A DNA stretch of 50,579 bases from an uncultured Clostridia bacterium (GCA_945928315.1 CAMENN010000005.1:1-50579), one strand, 5' to 3'. Positions 36,270-45,270 are shown, numbered from the stretch's first letter. Translations and numbers: made by a program. The notes: generated from the letters alone by a model not told the origin.

Positions 36270-36533
36270 TTATTCCCGATGGAAGTGGATCTCCTCCGGC
36301 GGGTTATTCGGATTATCCTTGCCGACGTTGCCCTGCGGCTTCACCTGATGAATCGCGTAGAGCGCGGACAGCGAGCGCGCCTTGCTCTCCGTCTCCGGCA
36401 CCTGCTGCATCAGCCCCGTGCACTCCGTGGCGCTCTGCACGTCCCGCTCCGCGTGGAACGCCTCGTCGGCGAACTCCCCGATGGGCGGCGGGTTCCATTG
36501 CCATGCGCCGTGCGGCTTTCTCTCTGTCTTCAT
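36270..36533 (-). CDS. Small hypothetical protein (87 aa)
   Basis: MKTERKPHGAWQWNPPPIGEFADEAFHAERDVQSATECTGLMQQVPETESKARSLSALYAIHQVKPQ...; SD agggagg. Confidence 0.75.
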   Translation of the reverse strand: MKTERKPHGAWQWNPPPIGEFADEAFHAERDVQSATECTGLMQQVPETESKARSLSALYAIHQVKPQGNVGKDNPNNPPEEIHFHRE

Positions 36534-36600
36534 GCGTCTGCCTCCCTCTCGCGTCTCTGCTTTATAGAATGACGCGGGCGGGGAAAACGATACAGGAAAA

Positions 36601-37494
36601 TTATCCGTCGAGCAGGGCAAGCAGCGCACCGGGCACCGGCTCATCGAGCCGGATGCGCTTGCCGGTGACCGGCTGCGTGCAGGAAAGCGCCGCCGAATGC
36701 AGCGCAAAGCGCCCGCCGAGCGCCGGCAGCTCTGTGCCGTAGAGGTAGTCGCCGCAGATCGGGCAGCCGATGTGCGCAAGATGGACGCGGATCTGATGCG
36801 TGCGCCCCGTCTCCAGCCGCAGCCGCACGAGCGCGCGGCTGTTTTTTTCCTGTTCGACGCGGTAATGCGTGACGGCGCGCTGTCCGTCCTCGCGCACGCC
36901 GCGCTTTGCGCCCGCGGAAAGCCGCGCGATGGGCGCGTCGATCGTGCCCGACGCCTCTGGCGGAACGCCCTCGGTGACGGCGACGTACTCGCGGACAAAG
37001 CTGCCGGTATGCAGCTGAGCGCCGAGCAGCCGCTGGGCATACGCGTGCCGGGCGACGGCCATCAGCCCGCTCGTGCCCTTGTCGAGCCGGTTGACGGGGT
37101 GATAGCCAAACGTCTCCGCGTCCGCGCCAAGCATGGCGATGAGCTGCTCGCGCAGGGTGCCCGTGCGGATGTGCCGGGCGGGCAGCGTGGCCAGCGGCGC
37201 GCCCTTGGCGACGATGAGCATGTCCTCGTCGAGATAGCGGATGAACGACGGCGGACCGGCGGGCGCCGTCGCCGCGTCGGGCGCATGCGCCTCGTCGCTG
37301 GGGAGCAGAAGCTCGATGACGTCGCCCGCGGCAAGGATGCGGTCGGCGCGGGCGGTTTCGCCATTGACGCGGATGCCGCCCAGCACCTTGAGGCGGCGAT
37401 AGGCGTGCGTGCCGAGCGAGAAGCGGCGGGGCACGACGCTGCGCACGGCGCGGCCCGCGTCCTCCGGCGTTACTGTATAGGTGAGGATGCGCAT
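36601..37494 (-). CDS. RluA-family pseudouridine synthase
   Basis: HPVNRLDKGTSGLMAVARHAYAQRLL, LRLETGRTHQIRVHLAHIGCPICGDYLYG. Confidence 0.93.
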   Translation of the reverse strand: MRILTYTVTPEDAGRAVRSVVPRRFSLGTHAYRRLKVLGGIRVNGETARADRILAAGDVIELLLPSDEAHAPDAATAPAGPPSFIRYLDEDMLIVAKGAPLATLPARHIRTGTLREQLIAMLGADAETFGYHPVNRLDKGTSGLMAVARHAYAQRLLGAQLHTGSFVREYVAVTEGVPPEASGTIDAPIARLSAGAKRGVREDGQRAVTHYRVEQEKNSRALVRLRLETGRTHQIRVHLAHIGCPICGDYLYGTELPALGGRFALHSAALSCTQPVTGKRIRLDEPVPGALLALLDG

Positions 37495-37801
37495 AGTCAG
37501 CCTCCTGTATCACAGGGAAATGAGCAAAGGACCGTGCGGCGGACACAGCCCGCTGCACACTGCAAAACAGCGAAAGAGCAGCTCCGGGGATGTTTGAAGG
37601 GGCCGCAGCCCCTTCGTGGAAATCCGCAGCGGCGGCATACGCGCGAGAGAAATGATGTTTTCCGCAGCCCAACCGCTGCAAGGATGCGAAGCAGACTTGC
37701 AGCGCCTGCGCAACATTATAGCACAGCGGCGGTCAATTGACAAAGCCTGCGCGCCGGGTTACAATGAAGCAAACGGAAGCATCTGGAAATGAGGGACGCA
37801 T

Positions 37802-38653
37802 ATGAACGCGGTCACGGCGTTTGAACACAGAGAGGATGCGCTGCGCGCGCAGCTTGAAAAGGCACAGGATATGCAGGCGGCGGTGTCAGCCTGCGCGATG
37901 GCGCTGGAGCAGGCGGCCTGCGAGCTGGCGCAGGATGAGCAGGACGAGCATGCGCGCCAGCGGCAGCAGGCGGTGATGGCCCTGGCGCGGCAGACGCCGC
38001 TGCTGCTGCAGAGCGCGCGGGCGCGGGGCGAGCTGGTGGTGCAGGAGGCGCAGCTGGAGACCTCGTCCTGGGCGAAGCTCGCGCGCGGAATGCAGCTTTG
38101 CGGCGTGCTGGCGCTCACGGCGCTGGCGGTCGTCGATTTCGTGCGCGGGCGCGCGGGCATGGCGCTGGTGCAGGCGCTGGGCGTGCTGCTGCTGGCGGCG
38201 GGGAGCCTGCGCGTGTCGGGCGCTCCGCGGGAGCAGGCGGTGGCGCGGGGCATACCGTGCGTCGATGCGCAGGCACTGATCGTGCAGCTGAAGCGGCTTT
38301 GCCAGGCGGCGGACGTGTGCGTGAGCGACCTGGCGCTGCTGGATCATCCGGCGGGCGGTACGCGTCTGACCGGCACGGCGGACGACGCGATGCTCGACCT
38401 GCTCGTCGCGCTGATGGAGGCGAAGGCCTCCGGGCGCGACGAGATGGCGATGCGCTCGCTCTCGCTGGCGGAGGAGTACCTGCGGATGCTGGGCGTGGAG
38501 GTCGTCTCCTACGCGCCGGAGCGCGCGGCGATGTTCGACTGGCTGCCCACGGTGGGCGCGGCGCGCACGGTGCGCCCGGCGCTTCTCAAGGACGGCAGGG
38601 TGCTGCGCCGCGGCGTGGCGGCGGTGGCGATGGAAGGAGGTGCGCATGCGTGA
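37802..38653 (+). CDS. Predicted membrane protein with GrpE-like C-terminal segment
   Basis: N-terminal coiled-coil-like region, TM hairpin (LCGVLALTALAVVDFV, ALVQALGVLLLAAGSL), C-terminal LGVEVVSY...RTVRPALLKDGRVLRRGVAAVAMEG resembling the GrpE beta-domain. Confidence 0.55.
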   Translation: MNAVTAFEHREDALRAQLEKAQDMQAAVSACAMALEQAACELAQDEQDEHARQRQQAVMALARQTPLLLQSARARGELVVQEAQLETSSWAKLARGMQLCGVLALTALAVVDFVRGRAGMALVQALGVLLLAAGSLRVSGAPREQAVARGIPCVDAQALIVQLKRLCQAADVCVSDLALLDHPAGGTRLTGTADDAMLDLLVALMEAKASGRDEMAMRSLSLAEEYLRMLGVEVVSYAPERAAMFDWLPTVGAARTVRPALLKDGRVLRRGVAAVAMEGGAHA

Positions 38654-40554
38654 AGATCCTCGGGTTTGACCTGGGCGACGGCGAGAGCGCCGTCACGCTG
38701 CTCGATGGGGAATCGACCGTCGAGCCGCGCGTGCTGCCGCTGGCCGGGCGCACGAGCATGATCTCCGCCGTGGCGACGCGCGACGGGCGCATCGTCGTGG
38801 GCGAGGAGGCGAGCGTGCTCGCCGGGGCGCTGGACGCGCAGGTGCGCTTCAAGTCCCGCTATCTGACCGATCCGCAGGCGGCTGCCTCGGTGCGCGCGTT
38901 CGCTCAGGGCGTGATGGGCCTGCTGCTCGCCGAGGAGCCGGGGCTGATGGCCGAGGTGTCGAGCACGGTGGTCGGCTGTCCGGCGGGCTGGGGCGAGGGG
39001 CGGCGTGAGCAATACGCCGCGCTGATCGAATCGGCGGGCTTCCCGAACGTGCGCGTGGTGCCGGAGCCGCGCGCGGCCTTCCTCTATGCGCGCCATGCGC
39101 GGGGCCTGCGCATCGACGCGGAGCTGATGCGCGAGAGCGCGATGGTCATCGACATCGGATCCTCGACGACGGACTTCGCCTATATCGTGGACGGGCATCA
39201 GCAGAACCTCGCGCTCTTCGGCGATACGAACCTGGGCGGCGGCGTGCTCGACGAGCTGATCCTGCGCCGGGCGATCGCACAAAGCCCGGACGCCAGGGAA
39301 CTTGCGCGCGTGATGGAACAGAGCCCGGCCTGGCGCAGCTACTGCGAGCTGGAGGCCCGCAGGCTGAAGGAAAAGTACTTCCTCTCCGAGGAGAAGGGCC
39401 GCGAGGGCGCGCTCTCCGCGCCGCTGACCGTCTGCTATGACAGCACGCTGATGCTGGAGCTGCGCCTTGACGAGGCGATTGTGGACGGGCTGATCCATGA
39501 GCCGGCGCTGGCGCTGGGCGGGCGCAGCTTTATGACCTGCCTGCATGACGCGCTTCGCGCCGCGCAGGAGGCCAGCCGCGAGCGGCCGCCGAAGGTCGTC
39601 ATCCTGACCGGCGGCGCGTCGCGCATGGCGTTCTTCCGGGAGGCATGCCAGCAGGCGTTCCCTGGGAGCGTGATGGTCGTCTGCCCGGAGCCGGAGTGCT
39701 CCATCGCGCGCGGGCTGGCCTATGCCGGGCGCGTCGATGAGCGGCTCTCGGTCTTCCGCGGCGAGGTGGCCTCCATCGCCCGGGGCGAGCGGCTGGGCGC
39801 GCTGGTGGACGAGCGCGTGCACGAGCTGTATGCGCCGATGGCGTCCGCGCTGTTTGAGACGGCGCGCGAGAGCGTGATCAAGTCCGTGCGGCTGTGGCGG
39901 CGCGGCGGCGTGCGCACCATCGACGAGCTGGACGCGCTGATGCAGAAGGAGATCGCGAAGGCGTTTGCCGGCGAGGCGGGGCAGGCGCGCATCGAGGACG
40001 TGCTGCGCGATTGGCTGGCGGACCTGATGCAGCGGCTGGAGGGCGAGCTGACGGCGCTGTGCATGCGCTGCGGCGTGCCGCCCGAGCGCATGTCGCTGAG
40101 CGGAACAAGCGTGGATGCGGGGCTCTCCGGGGTGAAGCTCTCGCTGATGGACGCGATGGGCATGGACATGCTCAGCGGGCTGATGGGCGTCGTGCTGGCG
40201 GTCGTCGGCGCGAGCCTCGGCGGGGGCGGCGGACTGGCGCTGGTGAGCGCGGGACCGGTGGGCATGGCCGCGGGCGCGGCAGCGGGCGTGCTGCTGGCGC
40301 TGGTGGGCAAGGCGGGCATGGAAAAGGCCATCCGCCGGGCGGACCTGCCGCGCTTTGTGCGCCAGCTGGTGACGGACAAGGCCATCCTGCACGGCATGAA
40401 CCGCCAGCGTGAGGAGCTGGAGAGCGCTATCGTGCGCACGCTGGCCGACCCCAGGAACGGCTTTTCCACGCGGCTGTGCGCCAGCATCTCCCGCACGCTG
40501 GGCGTGCAGCTGGAGGAGATGGCCCGCGGCGCGGAGATGTCCATCTGCGCATAG
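38650..40554 (+). CDS. Divergent Hsp70-family ATPase with glycine-rich membrane C-terminal region (GTG start)
   Basis: ILGFDLGDGESAVTLL, VPEPRAAFLYARH, MVIDIGSSTTDFAYI, VVILTGGASRMAFF; SD AAGGAGG before GTG; hydrophobic Gly/Ala region GVVLAVVGASLGGGGGLALVSAGPVGMAAGAAAGVLLALVG. Confidence 0.85.
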   Translation: MKILGFDLGDGESAVTLLDGESTVEPRVLPLAGRTSMISAVATRDGRIVVGEEASVLAGALDAQVRFKSRYLTDPQAAASVRAFAQGVMGLLLAEEPGLMAEVSSTVVGCPAGWGEGRREQYAALIESAGFPNVRVVPEPRAAFLYARHARGLRIDAELMRESAMVIDIGSSTTDFAYIVDGHQQNLALFGDTNLGGGVLDELILRRAIAQSPDARELARVMEQSPAWRSYCELEARRLKEKYFLSEEKGREGALSAPLTVCYDSTLMLELRLDEAIVDGLIHEPALALGGRSFMTCLHDALRAAQEASRERPPKVVILTGGASRMAFFREACQQAFPGSVMVVCPEPECSIARGLAYAGRVDERLSVFRGEVASIARGERLGALVDERVHELYAPMASALFETARESVIKSVRLWRRGGVRTIDELDALMQKEIAKAFAGEAGQARIEDVLRDWLADLMQRLEGELTALCMRCGVPPERMSLSGTSVDAGLSGVKLSLMDAMGMDMLSGLMGVVLAVVGASLGGGGGLALVSAGPVGMAAGAAAGVLLALVGKAGMEKAIRRADLPRFVRQLVTDKAILHGMNRQREELESAIVRTLADPRNGFSTRLCASISRTLGVQLEEMARGAEMSICA

Positions 40555-40570
40555 GAATAATAGCAGAGCT

Positions 40571-40715
40571 GCTTCAAACAGCGCGAAGCGAGGAAGGGAG
40601 TCTGAGGGAAATATCCCTCAGGCAGGGGTTTGGGGGCAAGGCCCCTAACGTTTTCCCCAATCGCGAAGCGATCAAAGAAAAAAGGCCGTCAGGGAGCGAA
40701 GCGATCCCTGACGGG
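40571..40715 (+). repeat. R-family structured repeat, copy R11
   Basis: GCGCGAAGCGAGGAAGGGAGTC TGAGGGAAATATCCCTCA ... GGGGGCAAGGCCCC ... ATCGCGAAGCGAT ... CCGTCAGGGAGCGAAGCGATCCCTGACGG. Confidence 0.9.
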
Positions 40716-40892
40716 GAATCATCGCCGATCTGCGGCATATCCTGCACGGTGTGTCTTCCCCGTATGGCGCGCATGGCAGCGTGCGCCGGTCAAATGTGAA
40801 AAAAGGACAAATTCCACGCGGAAATTCATGGAAAGCCGTTGAAAACTGTGCTATAATGGGGATAACTGAAAAACTCGATTAGGAGGGATCTC

Positions 40893-41615
40893 ATGGAATT
40901 CCATGTCTACGAGACCGCCAAGGCCGCCTGCGAAGCGGCAGGCATGCTGCTGGGCGCGCAGATCACCCGCAAGGGCGACAGCGTTCTGGGACTGGCCACC
41001 GGCTCCACCCCGATTCCCGCGTATGAGACGCTGGTCAAGTGGTACAATCGCGGCGTCATCGACTTTGACCGCATTGTGACCTTCAACCTCGACGAGTATG
41101 TGGGCATCGATCACAAGAATCCCCTGAGCTATCACGCGTTCATGGACGAGCACCTGTTCAGCAAGGTGAACGTGCGCCCGGAGAACGTGCACCTGCCCAG
41201 CGGCCACTCCGCGGCGGCGGGCGCGGCCTATGACGCGGCTATCCGCGCGGCCGGCGGCATCGACATCCAGCTGCTGGGCATCGGCCGCAACGGCCACATC
41301 GGCTTCAACGAGCCGGACGACAAGTTCACCTATGGCACCCACGTCGTCACGCTAACGGAGAACACCATCCAGGCGAACGCGCGCTTCTTCAGGAGCCCGG
41401 ACGAGGTGCCGCGCCAGGCCATCTCGATGGGCATCGGCAACATCATGGCGGCCAAGTGCGTCGTGCTCGTGGCCACCGGCAGGGACAAGGCCGAGGCCGT
41501 CTACAACACCATCCGCGGACCGATCACCCCGAGGGTGCCTGCGTCCATTCTGCAGCTGCATCCGTGCTGCGTGATCCTCACCGATACGGAAGCCGCCTCG
41601 CTGATGAAGGACTGA
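40893..41615 (+). CDS. nagB: Glucosamine-6-phosphate deaminase
   Basis: LGLATGSTPIPAYETLV, FNLDEYVGIDHKNPLSYHAFM, LLGIGRNGHIGFNEPDD. Confidence 0.96.
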   Translation: MEFHVYETAKAACEAAGMLLGAQITRKGDSVLGLATGSTPIPAYETLVKWYNRGVIDFDRIVTFNLDEYVGIDHKNPLSYHAFMDEHLFSKVNVRPENVHLPSGHSAAAGAAYDAAIRAAGGIDIQLLGIGRNGHIGFNEPDDKFTYGTHVVTLTENTIQANARFFRSPDEVPRQAISMGIGNIMAAKCVVLVATGRDKAEAVYNTIRGPITPRVPASILQLHPCCVILTDTEAASLMKD

Positions 41616-41619
41616 GCCG

Positions 41620-42738
41620 ATGAGCATTCTGGTCAAGAACGGCACGGCGTTCGTGGACGGCGCGTTTGCGCGCGCCGACGTGCGCATCCGTGACGGAAAA
41701 ATTGCGGAGGTCGGCGCGCTTTCGCCCGAGCAGGGCGAGGACGTGCGCGACTGCGCGGGGCTGTATGTGCTGCCGGGCTTTGTGGACATCCACATCCATG
41801 CCTACGGCGGCGCGGACTGCATGCGCGGCGAGGAGGACGTGCGGCGCATGAGCCGCGGCCTGCTTGACACCGGCGTGGCAGCGTTTGTGCCCACGACGAT
41901 GAGCGCCTACCCGAAAGAGACGCACGAGGCGCTGTGCGGGATTCAGGCCGTCGTCGACCGCCCTGAGACGCGCGGCGCGGCGGTGCTGGGCGCGCACATG
42001 GAGGCGCCGTTCCTGGCGCCCGCCTGCAAGGGCGCGCAGCTGGGCGAGTGCCTGCAAATGCCCTCCGTCGGGGCGTATGACGCCATGGTGCAGGGGCTGA
42101 CCTGCGTGAAGATGATGACGCTGGCCCCGGAGCTTGACGGCGCGATCGCGCTCATCCGCGAGCTGACGCGCCGCGGCGTGGTCACCTGTGCGGCGCACAG
42201 CCAGGCGAAGGCGGCGGATGTGCACGCGGCGGCGGACGCGGGCCTTTCGCAGATCACGCATCTGTTCAACGCGCAGTCGCCGCTGCATCACCGCGAGCCG
42301 GGCGTGCCGGGCGCGGGCCTGGCGGACGAGCGCATCCTCGTGCAGGTGATCGCCGACGGCATCCATCTGCATCCGGACATCCTGCGCATCGCGGCGCTGT
42401 GCAAGGGCGCGCGCGGCATGGCGCTCATTTCCGATTCGATGGAGGCGGCGGGCCTGCCGGACGGGCAGTATGACCTGGGCGGCCAGGCGGTCTATGTGAA
42501 GGACGGCGCGGCGCGGCTCCAAAATGGCGTGCTCGCCGGATCGACGCTGCTGCTGCACCAGGCGATTCGCAACATGATCACGCTGGCGCGCATCGCGCCG
42601 GAGACGGTCATCCCGATGGCGACGAGCACCCCGGCGGATTCCGTCGGCGCGAAGGGCTTCGGGCGCATCGAGCCGGGCGCGTGCGGCGTGCTCGCGCTGA
42701 TGGATCAGCAGTGGGGCTTTGCGGGCGTGGTGGCCTGA
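41620..42738 (+). CDS. nagA: N-acetylglucosamine-6-phosphate deacetylase
   Basis: LPGFVDIHIHAYGG, GAHMEAPFLAP, AHSQAK, ITHLFNAQSPLHHREPG, LISDSMEAAGLPDG. Confidence 0.94.
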   Translation: MSILVKNGTAFVDGAFARADVRIRDGKIAEVGALSPEQGEDVRDCAGLYVLPGFVDIHIHAYGGADCMRGEEDVRRMSRGLLDTGVAAFVPTTMSAYPKETHEALCGIQAVVDRPETRGAAVLGAHMEAPFLAPACKGAQLGECLQMPSVGAYDAMVQGLTCVKMMTLAPELDGAIALIRELTRRGVVTCAAHSQAKAADVHAAADAGLSQITHLFNAQSPLHHREPGVPGAGLADERILVQVIADGIHLHPDILRIAALCKGARGMALISDSMEAAGLPDGQYDLGGQAVYVKDGAARLQNGVLAGSTLLLHQAIRNMITLARIAPETVIPMATSTPADSVGAKGFGRIEPGACGVLALMDQQWGFAGVVA

Positions 42739-42797
42739 CAACATGCACATCCGGGTGCGGGGGCTTGTCTCCCGCACCTGTTTTCGGAGGACTTGCG

Positions 42798-43286
42798 ATG
42801 GAGTGTTCGATCTATGCACTGGGCGAAGTGAAGAAGAAGCGCCTGCGGGAGGCGCGCAGCCTGCTCGTGCTCGCGCGCAGCGGGTCTGGCGACGGCGAGG
42901 ACGGGGAAAAGCTCATCCTCGTGCGCGACGAGCTCAACGCGCTGTGGATGCTGCCCGGCGGCGTCTGCCAGAAGGGCGAGGACGAGGCGGAGGCGGCGCG
43001 CCGGATTCTGGGCGATGCGCTGGGCGAGGCCGTGTTCGATGTGCGCGCGCTGTGCGGCTTCGGCGTCACGGAGGAGGACGGCAGGGAGCGCACCGGCACG
43101 GCGTATCTGGCCGACGTGCGCGAATGGCCGGACGAGCGCGTCAGCCATGCGAAGGCGTTCGCGCGCATGCCGCTCGGCTCGCAGATGGCGGAGGCCGCGC
43201 TGTGCTTCGGCCTGCACCGCTTTGCGGGCGAGTTCTTCGACGCAAGGCTCACGATCGAGCGCCTCGGTCAGCCCGCTGCGCTGTGA
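42798..43286 (+). CDS. NUDIX-fold protein with degenerate Nudix box
   Basis: LNALWMLPGGVCQKGEDEAEAARRILGDALGEAV. Confidence 0.75.
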   Translation: MECSIYALGEVKKKRLREARSLLVLARSGSGDGEDGEKLILVRDELNALWMLPGGVCQKGEDEAEAARRILGDALGEAVFDVRALCGFGVTEEDGRERTGTAYLADVREWPDERVSHAKAFARMPLGSQMAEAALCFGLHRFAGEFFDARLTIERLGQPAAL

Positions 43287-43293
43287 GCGGGGC

Positions 43294-43322
43294 TTGACGA
43301 ACGTCCCCAAACGGGGTATCAT
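43294..43322 (+). promoter_or_regulatory. Candidate promoter of the DUF896 gene
   Basis: TTGACG-17-TATCAT; CCCC-aaac-GGGG dyad in the spacer. Confidence 0.65.
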
Positions 43323-43353
43323 AGGGCGCAGAACAACCTGGGAGGGCGAATGC

Positions 43354-43566
43354 ATGGAGCATGAACAGATTGAGCGCATCAACGAGCTGGCGCGCAAGAA
43401 GAAGACCGTGGGCCTCACAGCGGACGAGCTGGAGGAGCAGGCGCAGCTGCGCGCGCAGTATCTGCGCGAGTTCCGCGCCAACATGGAGGACACGCTCCGG
43501 CGCGTGCGCGTGGAGCAGGCCGACGGCAGCTACAAGCCGCTGGTCAAGAAGGACAAGCTCAACTGA
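43354..43566 (+). CDS. DUF896 (YnzC-like) protein
   Basis: IERINELARKKKTVGLTADELEEQAQLRAQYLREFRANMEDTLRRVRV. Confidence 0.92.
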   Translation: MEHEQIERINELARKKKTVGLTADELEEQAQLRAQYLREFRANMEDTLRRVRVEQADGSYKPLVKKDKLN

Positions 43567-43640
43567 CAGGGCATGCGGATGACGGACTGTCAGGATACGG
43601 TCCGGAAAAATGATGGGTCCGGCTTTGCAAAGTCTGAAAA

Positions 43641-43677
43641 GGAGCTGCCAGGTTTTGGCCTGACAGCTCCTCTTTTA
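43641..43677. terminator. Bidirectional terminator
   Basis: GGAGCTGcCAGG-ttttgg-CCTGaCAGCTCC-TCTTTT. Confidence 0.8.
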
Positions 43678-45219
43678 TCGGGTTTTCCTGATCCGTCCAG
43701 GCAATCGTCCGACGCCCTGCGCCAGCAGCTCCAGCCCCAGCGCCGCAGACGGAAGCGTCAGCAGCATGTAGATATAGGCGTACTGCGATTTGGCCTCAAA
43801 CAGAACGTGGTAGAGCACCCCACCCAGCACATACAGCGGCAACAGCAGCTGCAGGCTGCCCGGTTTGCGGCGGATTGTGCCTGCGAGTCCCACGCAGGCA
43901 AGCAGGTACAGCACCTGCTGAAACACGTTCATATACGCCTCCAGCGCCGTGCGCAGCGCACCGCCCTGCGCATACACCTGCTGCGCCAGCGCAGCCAGAG
44001 TGCCGGTCGGTTCGCTGAGATGGGCGTACCACAGGATGCCGCAGGTCGGCTCCAGCCACTGGCTGAGCAGCTTGCGCGCAAAGAAATCCCCCGCCAGCGC
44101 CGGGTCCGCCTTCATCTCCTGCAGGCGCTGCGTCAGATCCGATAGCGCTGCGGCACGCTCCTGCGCTGCAGTCACCTCCAGCGGAAAGAACTGCTCGATA
44201 TACTGGTTGTACCAGCCGGCCTCCACGCGCCCGTCCTGCATGCCCATGGTCAGACGCGCCAGCATGCTCACGTTGCCCGTCAGCGTCACGCCGCTGCGAA
44301 GCTCATATTGCCAGATGACCGCGCGGAGGAACAGCACGCCCAGCACTGCCGAGAGCAGCGCAAAGCCGACGATACGTCCATCCCGGCTGCGCAGCGCGTC
44401 CAGCACCGAGCAGATCAGCAGCGCCAGGATCGGGATGGCCGCATTGGGCTTGAACATGTAGGCAAACCCCATCAGCACCGTCCAGGCAAGGCCCCAGCGC
44501 GCGTGACGCGTACTGAGATAGCGCGCAAAGCAGCACATCGCCGCCACGGTGCAGAAGAACATCGGCAGCGTGTTGTAGGCATGCACCGGATTGAGCATCG
44601 CCGGCAGGAACAGGCACGACAGCAGGAGTGTCGTCCAAGACACGCCGGCGCCAAACGCCTGCCCCGCCAGCCAGGCGAGCATCGCCGCACAGGCCGCATT
44701 GAGCACCACGCCCAGCCCCTGCATGAACAGATTGACATCAAGCCCCGGCAGCAGCCGCAGCACGATCTCCAGCGGCAGGCAAAGGCCCAGCTGATACGAG
44801 CAGGCGTGGAAGTACGGCAGCTGCATCACCTTGTAGTTGCCCTGAGCAAAGAGCTGCGCAGCCTCCAGAACGTAGGCTGCGTCGTACGACTGGGGTGTCC
44901 TGGCGCCCAGCAGAAACGTCATCGAGCCGCATGCCAGCAGCAGAGCAGCCGCCGTCAGCACCCTGTGCCCTGCGCGTCCTGCGAGCAGACGGCGCAGCGC
45001 CGGCAGCGCAGCCAGCAGCGCAGCTGTTGCCGCCAGGTTGGGCCAGAACGCCTCCCGGACAAACGTGACCACCTCCACGGCCTGCTCCGACGAGCTCACC
45101 TCCACCCGCACAAACAGGCCGCACACGGCAAAGCACAGCATCGCTGCCAGCGCCAGCAGCAGCGCCGCGCGGATGCACAGCCGCTGTGCGCGCTCTTTCA
45201 CGTTTTCCATGATCTTCAT
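43675..45219 (-). CDS. Polytopic membrane protein, GT-C glycosyltransferase-like
   Basis: About 11 hydrophobic segments; RTPQSYDAAYVLEAAQLFAQGNY and NPVHAYNTLPMFF suggest a GT-C/PMT-like fold. Confidence 0.55.
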   Translation of the reverse strand: MKIMENVKERAQRLCIRAALLLALAAMLCFAVCGLFVRVEVSSSEQAVEVVTFVREAFWPNLAATAALLAALPALRRLLAGRAGHRVLTAAALLLACGSMTFLLGARTPQSYDAAYVLEAAQLFAQGNYKVMQLPYFHACSYQLGLCLPLEIVLRLLPGLDVNLFMQGLGVVLNAACAAMLAWLAGQAFGAGVSWTTLLLSCLFLPAMLNPVHAYNTLPMFFCTVAAMCCFARYLSTRHARWGLAWTVLMGFAYMFKPNAAIPILALLICSVLDALRSRDGRIVGFALLSAVLGVLFLRAVIWQYELRSGVTLTGNVSMLARLTMGMQDGRVEAGWYNQYIEQFFPLEVTAAQERAAALSDLTQRLQEMKADPALAGDFFARKLLSQWLEPTCGILWYAHLSEPTGTLAALAQQVYAQGGALRTALEAYMNVFQQVLYLLACVGLAGTIRRKPGSLQLLLPLYVLGGVLYHVLFEAKSQYAYIYMLLTLPSAALGLELLAQGVGRLPGRIRKTR

Positions 45220-45270
45220 TGCGCCTCCCTTTGCCCTCTATCGTACCGTGATCAGGCGCGTTTGTCAATG

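Noticed and set aside
38098-40554. 818-aa Hsp70 ORF as given in the ORF track
   Set aside because: The first part is out-of-context translation over the upstream gene; SD placement and the Hsp70 motif start support GTG at 38650.
1953-40715. R/S repeats as a CRISPR array
   Set aside because: Copies are kilobases apart, after different genes, on both strands, without regular spacers or cas genes.
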